A program made the position numbers and the translations under genes. A stretch of 20,675 nt of DNA. It comes from Chara braunii (taxonomy: Eukaryota; Streptophyta; Charophyceae; Charales; Characeae). The DNA lies in NCBI GenBank assembly GCA_003427395.1, contig BFEA01000593.1:314358-335032 (forward strand). The letters run 5' to 3'. Below, one piece after another: positions 1-10,909 of the stretch (the first letter of the stretch is position 1; the number at the start of each line of letters is the position of its first letter). The notes under the pieces are model-generated. The model was not told where the DNA came from and ran no database searches. It saw only the letters and a list, made by a program, of their open reading frames with translations.

Positions 1-34
<34 letters not shown>
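1..34 (+). repeat. Poly-G tract at the window edge
   Basis: 34 consecutive G. It may be a genuine homopolymer or an assembly or read-end artefact; it cannot be told from here. Confidence 0.9.
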
Positions 35-35
<1 letters not shown>

Positions 36-1006
36 AGGTGTTAAAACCACCGAATCCATGCTTTCTTCATTTTTTTGTTTTTTTTGTTAAGGTCCATGTT
101 GTAGTAGAGGGTGGATGCTAGGCCTGGGGAGGTGCCCGTCCTTGTACTCGACCAGTGAGGGGATCAGATGGCGTGTGCCAACCCCAGGGATAGTCTTTCT
201 CCAAGGGGGGCATCACTTGTGACCTGTTATATTCTAGTCTTATCGCAAGTCCAGCCCTATAGCGGTGCGATCCAGACCTCTCTATCTAGACCTAGACCTA
301 CACCAACCCGAGCCTTCAAAGGCGCACAGACACGTCTCCCTGGACGCTACCATAGGGACACCCACAGCATGAATATAGCACACGTGGGGCCTGCCCTGTA
401 GATGAACAGCAAAGGCATCAGCCCCCGAGACAATAGCATCAGCAAAAAAGGCCTGAGAGAATCGTTAACAAGGTCAATAGGACCCCAGCCCAGCACACTG
501 CTCCTTCCATCTGATGACGACCTGCACCGGAAAGAATGACACTTTGACAAAGAGGATTACGAGTCGAAGATTGCGAGGTTGAGAAAAATAAAAATAAAAT
601 ATTGTCATCCTGTAGACTCTCTGCGAGACATCCACTTGGACAGAAGCAGGGAGCGAGTTTCCATATCTGTCAGCATTGCTGATTCCGCCGCGCCATTGTA
701 GACGAATTATTCCAATCCTACAAAACTGTCCAAAATAATAAAAGCTTGCGAGACATCGAATTTGGCTGGAGCTCAAGATAACGGTTCCCAGCACATGTTG
801 CTCCGCACGAATAGACTGGAGCGTTTGGTTCAAAAAAAAAAAAAAAAAAAAATCAAAAGTAGATGATACCCGTCATTCGGGACATCCGTTAAAATTGGAA
901 CGATACACATAACATTAGCAAGGCTCCTGCATAAGTATTATTAAGAAAAGGGAGTAGGGATAAAGGAATTCAAAAAAAAAAAAAAAAAAAAGATGATACC
1001 AGTTGA
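35..1006. other. No gene recognised; two A-tracts
   Basis: A-runs lie at 832-852 and 972-991; each is followed shortly by the word GATGATACC, so they belong to a diverged local duplication. Short open frames at 168-401 (+) and 474-833 (-) show no domain, no hydrophobic pattern and no sign of selection. Confidence 0.5.
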
Positions 1007-1205
1007 GTTCTGCATGCATACCCATGGGCCATTACACATCATTCTCCACTGCAGACTGTGAAAGTTGTGTTTTTCGATTCTAAAACTCGCGAGCTTGCCA
1101 GACATGTCCTTTGCTTGTAGTCGAAGACAAGAAGATCATCAAAAGTAAATGCAATCACACAGGTTCTGCGTATCCCATGGGCCATGACACATCACCATCC
1201 ACCAA
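1007..1205 (+). repeat. Diverged direct repeat of ~42 bp
   Basis: 1007-1049 and 1163-1203 share GTTCTGC, CCCATGGGCCAT and ACACATCA in the same order with small differences, about 156 bp apart. A shorter shared word TCAAAAGTA (near 855 and 1138) suggests a larger eroded duplication. Confidence 0.6.
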
Positions 1206-2477
1206 AAGCAATACGTCATTTCAATCCTTCTTCACTGCACTGCACGATCATCCCAAAGTCTGGACACACGCACGCTCGCTAGACAAGTTCTTTGACTTGA
1301 GAACAAGATAAACCGATTCCAGCCAGCCAAGTTGCGCTCGGTCATGGCGCATCATAATCCACTGAAAGCTTTATTGCAGAACGAGAATCTGACAGCTGCG
1401 TCACTTCACAGTCTGTCTTAACACTTGCTAGACCATACACAGACCCAAAATCACATGCTCAGCCCATCTCCACCCATCCTGAATACACCCTCCAAAGTGA
1501 TCAGCAGGATTGATTAACAGCAACAAAGAATCAAACTACATGATGAAACACTTACTTCATAGACGTGTAGCCACTAGTCGGTCGCAGCCCACATTGGCAT
1601 TACCACCACAACATGAAGATGACCTCCACTTGCTTCTGCTCAAAGAACCAAGGACAGAATCATGACCCACCATGACCATCACCCTCACCCCCTCCGCATA
1701 TTCCCGACACCCCTACAACCGCCGATTTGACCATCACCCTCACCAGTACCCTACGAAACCATGGTCTGCATCTTCGCTGTGAAGATAACCAGACTTTTTA
1801 AACAGGTCCATCACCTACTATCACCCAACACCACTGATACTCGAAGAAGTCGCAGTCTATTATATCTTCCGTGTGAAGATAAACCAGACTTCATAATTTC
1901 GTATAAGCAGGTCGCTCTTTCTCTTCTCCGCAGCATCTTTTCGTCCCTTGAATCCAGACGACAGGACAACTTCACGCACGCACTCCCTCTTACTGCAACG
2001 AGGCACCTGATCACAAGATCAATTTGCTCATTTTGAATACGATATGTTTAAACTTGCACGAGCGATTTGACCGTGTCATACAGTCAGCTACCACTGTGCT
2101 GTACTTCTGCTTCCTCACCCCGAGTGCTACGTTAATCCTCATATAAGGATACAAACGCAAAGAAGAGAAAAGAGTGCTTATCTGAACTGCATGCCAAATC
2201 GACAGATGAAAGGTTACTGGCAGCCGTCATCACAATCCTCTACTGCAAGAGACATTTAAACAAGCAGGTCAACCAGAGATAGTATGCTCACCTCCATAAC
2301 CATCTCCTTGCACTCTGGTTCAATGGAACTGGTCATCATACAATGGCCACGTGAAAGTGCCGCTGCCAGTCCGAAGTCCATCACTATAGCAAGCACGGGT
2401 GTTGAACATAAGATGCAAGCTGTACCTTCAATCACCAGGGGAACAATGACTGTACTCTCCAAAGAACCGATCCGTCC
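1206..2477. other. No gene recognised; eroded local repeats
   Basis: TGTGAAGATAA followed by CCAGACTT recurs near 1780 and 1870, and CCATCACCCTCACC recurs near 1675 and 1730. Open frames at 1761-2036 (+) and 1811-2014 (-) look like random low-scoring frames. Confidence 0.4.
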
Positions 2478-2685
2478 CATGTTGCAGGTCAGCCTTCTGA
2501 CAGCACAAAAAGATGTCTTGTCTGCAGGTCAGCCTTCTGACAGCACAAAAAGATGTCTCGTCTGCTGGCCACACCATGTTGCAGGTCAGCCTTCTGACAG
2601 CACGAAAAGATGTCTTGTCAGCTGACACACCATGTTGCAGGTCAGCCTTCTGACTGTACGAAAAGATGTCTGCTGGCCACAATAT
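2478..2685 (+). repeat. Minisatellite, four units
   Basis: CAGGTCAGCCTTCTGAC begins units at 2485, 2525, 2582 and 2638, each followed by AAAAGATGTCT. Spacing is 40, 57 and 56 bp: the longer units carry an extra GGCCACACCATGTTG-type segment. Frames read through it on either strand only translate the repeat. Confidence 0.85.
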
Positions 2686-3724
2686 GCAAGTCCTTAACGC
2701 CGCTGCAGATTTCTGATCACGGCAAGAGAAACCCTAGACAAAATTGAGGCAACAGACGTGAGTCGCTTGGCCCAATTTCCACAGTCAGTCCACCCTCAAT
2801 GACAGTGAAAGCGGCATGCCAGTCCGTCTTACCTCCCTCTCTTCACGTCTTCGCCCTCTTGCATAATCCTGATGTGGCCACACCTCATTTTCTGAATTGC
2901 ATGCGTCACCATTTGCTCAAAAAACACTGCCATGGCTGTGGTTCCTTCCCTGAGAAAACATCATGATGCAGTAATCTTCAGCTGTTGCCGCAACCGGCTG
3001 CTCAACTGCTTCCATCTCTTGGCGTTTTCTGGATTCACGAACCTGTTGTAAAACAATCAGTATCTCCATTTTCACTCGTACTCGGCATTCCTAACCCCAA
3101 TACTAAGAGAACACTGCCCTGTCCCCAGTGTCCCTTTCTATAGTGGTGGGTGCGCGGATGCATGTATGGTGGCTGTGTCGCTCTGTGGCTGTTCGGGCTT
3201 GTGCCCTTGAGGCAGTGAGGGTGTGATGGTGAGATTGTCCTAGTCCAACAATGGTGCACGAGTTTTACGACTCGTCATTTCTAAACGCTCACCTCACTCC
3301 TTGCCTCTCTCTTTCACCCAAAAGAATTTCCTTAATTATAACGAAGGGAAACATGTGGAATAACTCGCGCATTCACTGAATCCCAGTCAAATGACATTAT
3401 CAGAAGAAAAAAAAAAGAATACTCTACAGGGTCAACCACTCGTCAAATCCCAAAGGAATTCAAAGTTGGCATCACTCCACTGAACGCCAAGATATGGTCA
3501 ATGGGGTGAGACATTCCTACAGCTACTGCTAGTAGAAAATGGTGACGAATGCCTGTCTTGTCTTGCCCTATTTCCTTCCCTGCAATGTTCTTGTGCATCG
3601 AAAAAGTAAACTCATCACAGCAAAAGTTCTTTTCATGTGCAAAAAAGAGAAAAAAAATAAAAATAAATAAAATGAAGACGCTTCCAATCAGTCACCCAGT
3701 CACAAATACAGACATCTACTTCAG
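2686..3724. other. No gene recognised
   Basis: Mixed-composition sequence with no convincing exon, RNA gene or repeat. Short open frames at 3035-3259 (-) and 3549-3734 (+) carry no recognisable feature. Confidence 0.4.
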
Positions 3725-3759
3725 AGGTCCCTGATAGGGTCCCTGATAGGGTCCCTGAT
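3725..3759 (+). repeat. 12-bp tandem repeat, three copies
   Basis: AGGTCCCTGAT is followed by two copies of AGGGTCCCTGAT. Confidence 0.85.
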
Positions 3760-3874
3760 CCTTGCAAGCAACTACAAGAATGGAGGTACAAATTGAATGG
3801 AAAACGGAAATATAAGGAAAAGGCCTCCCTCCACTACCACTTACCTCTAGACCTACCCTGTTACCAAAATGCAC

Positions 3875-4012
3875 AGCCGATCAACAAAGAGAACATGCCG
3901 ATCAACAAACCCTTCTGAAAGAAAAGGTCGGCCCCTGACAGCTGGGAGGGCGGAAAGAAATTGTTGCCTGACACAACCTGTGTTCTGCACAAAGAGAACA
4001 TGCCGGTCCACA
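3875..4012 (+). repeat. Short dispersed direct repeats
   Basis: GCCGATCAACAAA occurs at 3875-3887 and 3897-3909, and AAAGAGAACATGCCG occurs ending near 3900 and again near 4004. The open frames at 3853-4152 (-) and 3869-4288 (+) simply run through these repeats and the GA tract. Confidence 0.6.
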
Positions 4013-4253
4013 CGTGTAAGTAAAGGCAAGAGCACCAAAGTGGGGACAGACGCTGAAAATCGAAACACATCAGTGCATCTCTTTTCATGGCTCCTTACTA
4101 ATAAACCAGGATGCATCGATACAGGGGGGTGGTTGATCACCTCTCCATGCAATTCAGAAAGATCCCAGCATGCGCTCTTTCCGAGAGAAACTCCAAATGC
4201 CCAAAGAGAAGCAGGAGCTCATCCTTCTGAGATTACTGATAGCGATCTGAGCA

Positions 4254-4282
4254 AGAGAGAGAAAGAGAGAGAGAGAGAGAGA
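4254..4282 (+). repeat. (GA)n microsatellite, one interruption
   Basis: GA dinucleotides interrupted by a single AAA. It is the only long purine dinucleotide tract on the + strand; the other five are CT. Confidence 0.9.
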
Positions 4283-4705
4283 AGATAAACAGAGAGCTTA
4301 TGACAGCCCTTAACAACTGATGACAGGTCCCGTAGTAGACTAAGAGGATCTCCAAGCAGGAGGACATTGCAAGAGACTAGACATAACGCCCATCGTGGCA
4401 ACATCAGACCATCATCGAGATGGTTTGCTGATGTCCACATTCCTAATAGACGGAAGAAGCATGGGAAACATTAAATTCCTCAATTCAAAAAAACTACACA
4501 AGCGAACAATCAGCTCAAATCAATGCTCTTACCAACGCTTTTGCCAGTCCTGCTGCTGGCTGGGTGCTACGGTAGCTTTCAAAAGACGATGACCGTTTCG
4601 TAACTCGATCACGCCAGTAAGCTCGAGAGAGACTTCTCAATCACGCTTGCAAGATCCGGAGATTCTCCGGAACCTCGAGACCTTTGCTCCACAGTCTGGA
4701 ATCGA
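4283..4705. other. No gene recognised
   Basis: Unique-looking spacer before the 151-bp repeat. Nothing supportable. Confidence 0.4.
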
Positions 4706-5158
4706 GAAACGCCTTCACAAGTCTGGCACTGCTTCAACTTCCCCATCAGCTTCCCTCTCCTTGCTCTGCCTCTCCCCATTGGTGGAATGCTATGCAACAG
4801 TTTCCTTGCACGCAGTATCACACCTAAGGCTTCGCGTTTGGAAGCTTGTTCCAGACCAAACGCCTTCACAAGTCTGGCACCGCTCCAACTTCCACATCAG
4901 CTTCCCTCTTCTTGCTCTGCCGCTCCCCATTGGTGGAATGCTATGCAACAGTTTCCTTGCATGCAGTATCACACCTAAGGCTTCGCGTTTGGAAGCTTGT
5001 TCCAGACGAAACGCCTTCACAAGTCTGGCACCGCTCTAACTTCCCCATCAGCTTTCCTCTTCTTGCTCTGCCTCTCTCCATTGGTGGAATGCTATGCAAC
5101 AGTTTCCTTGCATGCAGTATCACACCTAAGGCTTCGCGTTTGGAAGCTTATTCCAGAC
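4706..5158 (+). repeat. 151-bp tandem repeat, three full copies
   Basis: Units start at 4706, 4857 and 5008 (AAACGCCTTCACAAGTCTGG), and the internal word GGTGGAATGCTATGCAACAG starts at 4781, 4932 and 5083, so the period is exactly 151 bp. Differences are a few substitutions. The period is not a multiple of three, so the overlapping open frames on both strands show the same peptide shifting frame from copy to copy, which argues against coding. Confidence 0.95.
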
Positions 5159-5786
5159 CTGCCAACTCCGTCCTCCCATCAGGCCCCCACTGAGATCACC
5201 ATGGAGACCGACATCAGCATGCAGTCAACATTCAGGAATCTCGTCAGCTCAGCAATAACTTCGTCCTTTCCTTGACCGAGGCCATTACACCGCACAACAG
5301 ACTGCAGGTGACATCCGTTGCTCAAGCGACAGTGACAGAAATAGATTTCAGTGGTCACTGAGGTGCCACTTCCACTTCCACAGGCTAGCACACAAAGTGC
5401 ACAAGTAACGCCCCATCGAGAATCGACCAAACTCGATTTTAAAAGATCACACGAACAGCAGCAGCAGCCGCCCGTTTGGCAAGGTGTCCATTTGGCAAGG
5501 GCTTCATCACGAAGAGATCAAACGTATCTGCCAAGGAACTATTACAGGAACAACAAAGATAGCGCTAGCTTGTTCTTGTTCACTCATAAATGCCGTGATA
5601 GCCCTGGCTCATAAACCAATTCAGACAAGTTATCACAAGATCTGTGTGTAGGATGCGTACTTCGAAAAGGTTGCTCTCACAAATGGTCCCTGGAAGGAGA
5701 CCACCGCCCCAAAATGCACCACACGCAGGCACCACCCACCCCCTTTCATACCATCCACATTCAAGAGAATTCTCATCCGTTGCTGA
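5159..5786. other. No gene recognised; short CAG run
   Basis: Contains AGCAGCAGCAGCC near 5457-5470. Open frames at 5179-5430 (-) and 5351-5614 (+) show no domain. Confidence 0.4.
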
Positions 5787-5872
5787 AACCGACAACCATC
5801 TGTTGAACGAGACTGTGCCCAGGGCACGTCGTCCATGGCACTCTCCCAGTGCTTCCTTCGGTAACGACTGAT

Positions 5873-5954
<82 letters not shown>

Positions 5955-6039
5955 CNACAACCATCTGTTGAACGAAGACTGTGCCCAGGGCACGTCTTCC
6001 ATGGCACTCTCCCAATACTTCCCTCGGTAATGACTGACG

Positions 6040-6078
<39 letters not shown>
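5787..6078 (+). repeat. 165-bp direct duplication carrying (CT)n/(CA)n
   Basis: Copy 1 (5787-5951) contains (TC)n at 5875-5918 and (AC)n at 5919-5950. Copy 2 (5952-6078) repeats ACAACCATCTGTTGAACGA through CTTCC-TCGGTAA and ends in (TC)n at 6043-6078 without the CA part. The ambiguous base at 5956 lies at the start of copy 2; the matching base in copy 1 is G. Confidence 0.9.
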
Positions 6079-6082
<4 letters not shown>

Positions 6083-6461
6083 CATCCAAACGTCCCTTCG
6101 GGATAACTTCTTGACATCAAATGAACGACAAGAGTAATGAATACGAATGTGGAGACCAGGCGGGCACCCCAATCTACCTGCACGGAGAACAGCGGCCTGT
6201 CGCACACGAGAATCCGTCCTGTCACCCACGAGAACCCATCCTGTCACCCACGTGAGCCCGTTCCCCGCTTACCCTTACAGTCCTCGTCCCTGTAATTCCC
6301 TTCCACCGCGTAACACGTGAATCGCTAGATGGCACTGCTGCGAGACCTACCGGCGGCAGATATATCAACTTCCGTAGACAGCATATTACAACGAAAAAAG
6401 GACTGTGTAAGAGAAAGCATCCCATGTTCACATGTGAGGAGTTTTTTATCACCATCGTCAG
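6079..6461. other. Downstream flank / probable 3' UTR of the VTT gene, with a 22-bp repeat
   Basis: Three 22-bp units start with CCTGTC at 6196, 6218 and 6240. The bases just below 6462 are probably 3' UTR of the minus-strand gene. No clear AATAAA-type signal is visible on that strand. Confidence 0.5.
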
Positions 6462-7602
6462 TCAACTCCACGGTTCTGCCGTCTGTTGATGTTGTTCTGC
6501 ATCCGCCAACGCAAGAGCCATGGCCCGAGCTCGGGCTCTGGTCATTGGAGAGGAAGTGACAGACGACAGGGTGATCTTGGAAGATGCATCCTCGGAGAGC
6601 ACAACTGCGCTCCTTCGCGGACGTCCCCTGCGTGCACTGGCGACCTTGGGTGTCAATATTCCACCTTTGGGAGACAAGATGTTTTTCCTGGGCGACGAGG
6701 CAGCCGGTTTGCTCGATCTCGTTGGCTGGTGGCCATCGGCCATGACGTTCCTCGGTGAAAGAACACCGTTGGGCACCTCACCGAGTTCCCCCCCGGCCCC
6801 GCCCCATCCCTCGTCCATCAGGGAGCGGGAGGAGTTAATAATCTCGCGATAATACGAGCGCGTTCTAGGCCCACTCCTCGACTTCGTGGACGATCTCAGA
6901 CCACTACGCCTCCCAGGGGAAGTCACTTCGTATTCCCTCTCCCCACCACCCCGTTCTTGGCTATCCCGACCGTCGGGCGAGCTGACAGAATTGGCACCTT
7001 CAGACACATTGGGAGGGAGAGGAGAGCGATCGCGACCCCGATCCGCCATGATCATCCCACCGTCCCACGCAAACCCTCCTTCATCATTAGGTCCCATCTC
7101 CTCCGCTACAAACGCTCCTTCTGAGATCTCGGCTGGCTCCTCTCCCTCCGGGGAGAATCCGGCATCATCGATTGACCGACTGGAACGCGTGTACGCCCTC
7201 ACTCGCCACGTCAGCCAAAGAGAGCATAGGATTCCAAGACTAGGCATTGCGAAAGGCGCTGCGCGCTGAGCAAGGCCTCGCAGCCCATCCAACTCCTCCT
7301 CCTTCACCGTCATTGCCTCCGGTAAAGACAGCGAGAGACCGATTGACGAAGCCAAGCTGCCCAGCGACGTGTTCTGGACGATCATCGGGATACCTCCCGC
7401 GAGTGTCGGCAGCAGGAAGTCCCTAAAATATCTTACGTCCGTCATCGCGAGAGCATAATTGACAAAGTATGAGGGGAGTGGTGAGAAGCGCGCGAACAAA
7501 ACAAACCTCCAGCCATCACGAGCCACGCCCTCTCGAACTACTCCGAAGTACCGATTCCTCTGAACTGTTTCCCCTAGCCAGCTCCAATTGTGAAGAATCA
7601 AC
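6462..7602 (-). CDS. VTT-domain membrane protein, exon 2 (second half of VTT domain plus long tail)
   Basis: Second coding exon, residues 102-481 of the joined protein. Acceptor AACGCAG|G; the first base completes Arg102 and the frame stays open to TGA at 6464-6462. The join FWLGR-LILHNW puts the ETVQRNRYF...GWRFVLFARFSPLPSY run (about 113-147) where VTT proteins have it, followed by FVNYALA, DFLLPT and GGIPMIVQNTSLGSL (about 148-185), the re-entrant second half. A further hydrophobic segment lies at about 217-234. From about 241 the protein is polar and low in complexity, rich in Ser, Pro, Arg, Gly and Glu, with at least eight S/T-P sites (for example LSPR, LSPK, LTPK) and an AT-hook-like RRGRPRR at 426-432. 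Most plant and algal relatives lack so long a tail. A further exon replacing the last residues cannot be excluded. The open frame also runs upstream to a Met at 7637, but those residues (MSDGGPVGCER) have no family match and lie before the acceptor. Confidence 0.85.
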
Positions 7603-7753
7603 CTGCGTTCACAGCCCACAGGACCACCATCAGACAACCATCAGACCATTCATTCATTCGTTATTAAACTCCACTCGGTCAGTGAAACTCCCTACTCTAC
7701 GTATTCGTCATTTGATTCCATAACAGAGTTCATTCAACCTTCCAACATCCACA

Positions 7754-8001
7754 GACACGCTGCTACGATGGCCTCAGGAAGACGGACAGATGGTCATCAC
7801 CAAAGCAAAGACAAAAAAGATCAACAGACACGCTGCCACGATGGCCTCAGGAGAACACCGCTCAACATCTCGGACAGATGGTCGTCGACAAAGCAAAAGA
7901 CAAAAAAGATCAACAGACACGCTGCCACGATGGCGTCAGGAGGACACCGTTCAACATCTCGGACAGATGGTCGTCGACAAAGCAAAAGACAAAAAAGATC
8001 A
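7754..8001 (+). repeat. Minisatellite next to the intron acceptor, three units
   Basis: GACACGCTGC-ACGATGGC begins units at 7754, 7827 and 7916, giving lengths of 73, 89 and about 86 bp; unit 1 lacks about 16 bp present in the others (ACACCG-TCAACATCTCG part). It lies about 150 bp inside the intron from exon 2. The open frames across it are repeat translations. Confidence 0.9.
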
Positions 8002-8759
8002 TCAACTCCAACAGATAAATTCGAAAGAGCAAAACACAAAATGATCGAGTACAGACAGCAGAACAGAGGCTCTGATGGTTTGAACAAGCCAGCCGACCCA
8101 ACACCGATCCCTCAAGATAATGAGTGGAAAGCCAAGATAGAAAACGATAGAAGTCCTTCGGAACATCCGTTAACAAGAACGAGACAGAGAAGACTAGCAT
8201 GGCCCCTGTACAAGGACGACACGCATAAATCGAGAAACGGTGAAAATCATTAAAAAAAAAAAAAAAAACAAGACAGGATAAAAACACCCGAAGACACGCG
8301 CACGAAAAAGAGATGCGCAAGAAAACGACCGACAATGCACACGAGCTAATATAAGAGTACACCATCGACAGATCAAAAGAACGGAGAGGAGAAGACAGGC
8401 GCGCCGTAGCTACAGGTAGGTTAAAATAGGAGAGAGAAACCAACGAACATAAAAAATGTACATTGTTCTGTCAAACAGCCAAAAGACCTTTGCCACGAAC
8501 CAAACAAGAATTCGCTGTCGGCGCAGCAGCTCGACGTTTTCCAAAAAAAGAATAGGACAAAAAAAATGCGCAGGCAAGTGGGGACGGACTAGCCCCTTGA
8601 AGAAATCCATCTGAAAAAAAAAAAAAAAGCGATCAGTGTCATATTTATCTGGCATGAATAACGCCCCTATGCGGCTTTAGGCCTAATACTTCTCCGACAA
8701 AGAAACAAAGAGCAGAAAGGTAGCACTAAGAACTGTTGGGGAAGAGCACCCGCACGCGC
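8002..8759 (+). other. Intron interior: A-rich, no gene
   Basis: Strong A over T excess on the + strand with A-runs at 8252-8268 and near 8614-8628. Open frames on the minus strand here are Phe-rich translations of poly-A, not genes. Confidence 0.5.
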
Positions 8760-8800
8760 GGGGGGGAAGGAGAGGGAAGGAGAGCGAAGGAGAGGGAAGG
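8760..8800 (+). repeat. G-run and 10-bp purine repeat
   Basis: G7 at 8760-8766 is followed by four units of GAAGGAGAGG-type sequence. It is all purine on the + strand. Confidence 0.85.
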
Positions 8801-9015
8801 CATAATGTTCAGGAGCAAACGGAAACAAGATCCGTCAATGAAAACCCATCAGCAGTACCTCTGTCCGCAAAGTTGGATCTGAACAAAATCACCTTCTACG
8901 CGTTAAGTACTTTCTGAACGACGACATCGTCGTACTCTCTTTCCTCTGCCTTTTTCCCTAAGAAAAAGAAGAAGCACGGAAAACTAAATTATGATTCCCC
9001 AATCGACACGTGAAT

Positions 9016-9183
9016 CGGTGAGATTACTACATCGCTCACTGCAGACAAAGACCCGTGCAGAAAATCAAACAAAGAGGAAGAGGGAGAGAAAGAAGTTTAC
9101 TCGGATTACTAAATCGCTAACTGCAGACAAAGACCCGTGTGCAGAAAATCAAACAAAGAGAAAAAGAGGAAGAACGAAATTTA
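9016..9183 (+). repeat. 82-bp direct duplication
   Basis: CTGCAGACAAAGACCCGTG starts at 9039 and 9121; flanking GATTACTA-ATCGCT and CAGAAAATCAAACAAAGAG are also shared. Confidence 0.85.
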
Positions 9184-9372
9184 CTCGAATGAAAAAGAAC
9201 CAGTCTTAAAAACAAAAAATTACATCCTCAGATCTCTCTTTCTTTTTCGTTTTTCTTTACTCGGATGAAAAAGAACCAGTCTTAAACGTTTTTCTTTACT
9301 CGGATGAAAAAGAACCAGTCTTAAAAACAAAAATTCTATCGTCGGATCTCTTTTTCTTTTTCGTTTTTTTTT
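9180..9372 (+). repeat. Three copies of a ~30-bp motif within a larger duplication
   Basis: TTACTCG-ATGAAAAAGAACC followed by AGTCTTAAA occurs near 9181, 9257 and 9296. Copies 1 and 3 also share the following AACAAAAA and GATCTCT-TTTCTTTTTCG blocks. Confidence 0.85.
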
Positions 9373-10497
9373 TTAAGCAAAAAGACGCAGAGAAAAAGAA
9401 ACATTCGAAAAGAAAAAAGTTCAGAATATTTCAAAAAGAAAGCGACACAGAGATAACGACGAAACATCGAAACATTCGCGGGGAAGGAAAACGACGCCAA
9501 TCACAGAACCGAGGGCAAACTGTAGGCGACGATTAACATCACAGAGCGGCGACGATCGACGACCCACGGATGATGGACTATAGATACCACATTCTAAATA
9601 ATAGATATAACATATCACATGAACATTTTTTCAACGTCCCCGGGAAACCTATCTCCCTTTGAGGAGATGACAAGCAAGAAAAATGCTCGACGCGAAGCAC
9701 CACGTTACAAATACAAAGAAGGAGATGCAGAACGACGAAGACAAAACCACAAACAAAAAAAGACCCTCGAAAAAATGTTGGCGAGAGAGCGCTCAGAAAA
9801 CCCCTTACGCCAAGCATCAATTAGCTTTTGCGGGGAAGGGAGATGAGGCCGCTGGGGCCGAAACCAGCGTCCGTCGCTATCTTGCAAAAAGTACCGTGGA
9901 CCAACAAAAAACGGGCGGGAGAGTATAGCAGAGAAACGATTTGTATGGGTTTAAGATCCAACCCCCCCAAGGGTTTCTTCTCACTTGCTGGCAACTTGCG
10001 AGCGTGGCTTCTCATTCTTAAACCACCAGTACTTGGCCCAGTTATCCGCCGTGGAGAAAAGTAGAGTAGAAACGTTTCTAGTCGGATGAAACTGGGCGCG
10101 CTCCTGTAGTGGCCCGTACGTTTCCTAAAATAATTGTGGCTCATTAACGGGCACAACTTTAGGAAGTACTGGTGGTTGTTAGAATACACCTCACCTTGCG
10201 CGGAGTGAAGGAGCAGAGCAACATTGCAAGTGGTCAACATACATCAAAACATACATCACGAACAGAAGTCCACAACCAGGAACCCACAAACAGAAAACGG
10301 AGGCAATAAACAGAAAACGATAAGCCTAAAAGGAGAAGAAAACAGAGAAGACAACACACGAACGACCTCAGCAACCGGGCATTCGTTAAGCATATACAAC
10401 CACCAAATACAGAAGAAGAGAAAAGTGGTTATCATAATCGACTGACAACGAGCAAAGATCGGAGAGCACTAGCAAACAGTCACAGACAGGAGACGAG
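9373..10497 (+). other. Intron interior: A-rich, no gene
   Basis: Runs of short open frames occur on both strands (for example 9821-10240 minus and 9828-10064 plus) with no recognisable domain. Purine excess continues on the + strand. Confidence 0.45.
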
Positions 10498-10545
10498 GCG
10501 GGGGGGGCGGGGGGGGGAGGAGGGGGAGGGGGAGAAGGAGAGAAA
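10498..10545 (+). repeat. G-rich tract with quadruplex potential
   Basis: G-runs of 8, 9, 5 and 5 are separated by single C or short A/G spacers, enough for an intramolecular G-quadruplex on the + strand. Confidence 0.8.
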
Positions 10546-10769
10546 GCTCAACAGCAGACCATTCGTAAGCGCAACGGCAGTTCTCCACACATGTATCACA
10601 GGCAAAAAATAGCAGTCCTCTTGTTCAGGCAGTTAAACAGAGAAACAAACGAGCTGCGTTCAAAGAAGAGAGGTCAGTATCAGGAAGCGATACTGCCTGA
10701 GCAGACATGAACTTACAATGCCCTAATCTTAACTACCAGAGCGCAGATGCGCCAAACGTAAAAACGGAT

Positions 10770-10817
10770 AGAGGGGAGGGCGGGGAAGGAGGGAAAGGAG
10801 GGAAAGGAGGAGGCAGG
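10770..10817 (+). repeat. GGGAAAGGAGG-type purine repeat
   Basis: GGAGGGAAA recurs at short spacing within an all-purine stretch; further G-run clusters could also form a quadruplex. Confidence 0.8.
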
Positions 10818-10856
10818 ATCGGACAATCAAAGCACCGGTCCACGAACAAACGCGCT

Positions 10857-10909
10857 GCGTTCGAAAATAGATTTCGAGAATCGCGTTCGAAAATAGATTT
10901 TTAAGAATC
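10857..10909 (+). repeat. 26-bp tandem repeat, two copies
   Basis: GCGTTCGAAAATAGATTT starts at 10857 and 10883, each followed by AGAATCGC. Confidence 0.85.

Noticed and set aside
2284-2682. Repeat-containing open frames on both strands
   Set aside because: Translation of the 40-57 bp minisatellite; no independent coding evidence.
2478-2685. Possible CRISPR array
   Set aside because: Units are irregular and the 'spacers' are themselves related; the setting is eukaryotic.
4318-4324. CTGATGA in the left part of the window
   Set aside because: No stem II or GAA box nearby.
4609-5275. Overlapping open frames on both strands with repeated peptides
   Set aside because: The 151-bp DNA unit is not a multiple of three and the same peptide changes frame from copy to copy, so the repeat, not selection, keeps the frames open.
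5580-6247. Minus-strand open frames of 169-204 codons rich in Arg-Glu and Val-Cys
   Set aside because: They are translations of the (CT)n/(CA)n tracts and run through an ambiguous base; no domain outside the repeats.
6486-7269. Plus-strand open frames opposite exon 2
   Set aside because: Antisense shadows of the GC-rich VTT exon.
7768-8253. 161-codon plus-strand open frame
   Set aside because: Starts in the intronic minisatellite and continues into A-rich sequence; Lys/Arg/Gln-rich by composition only.
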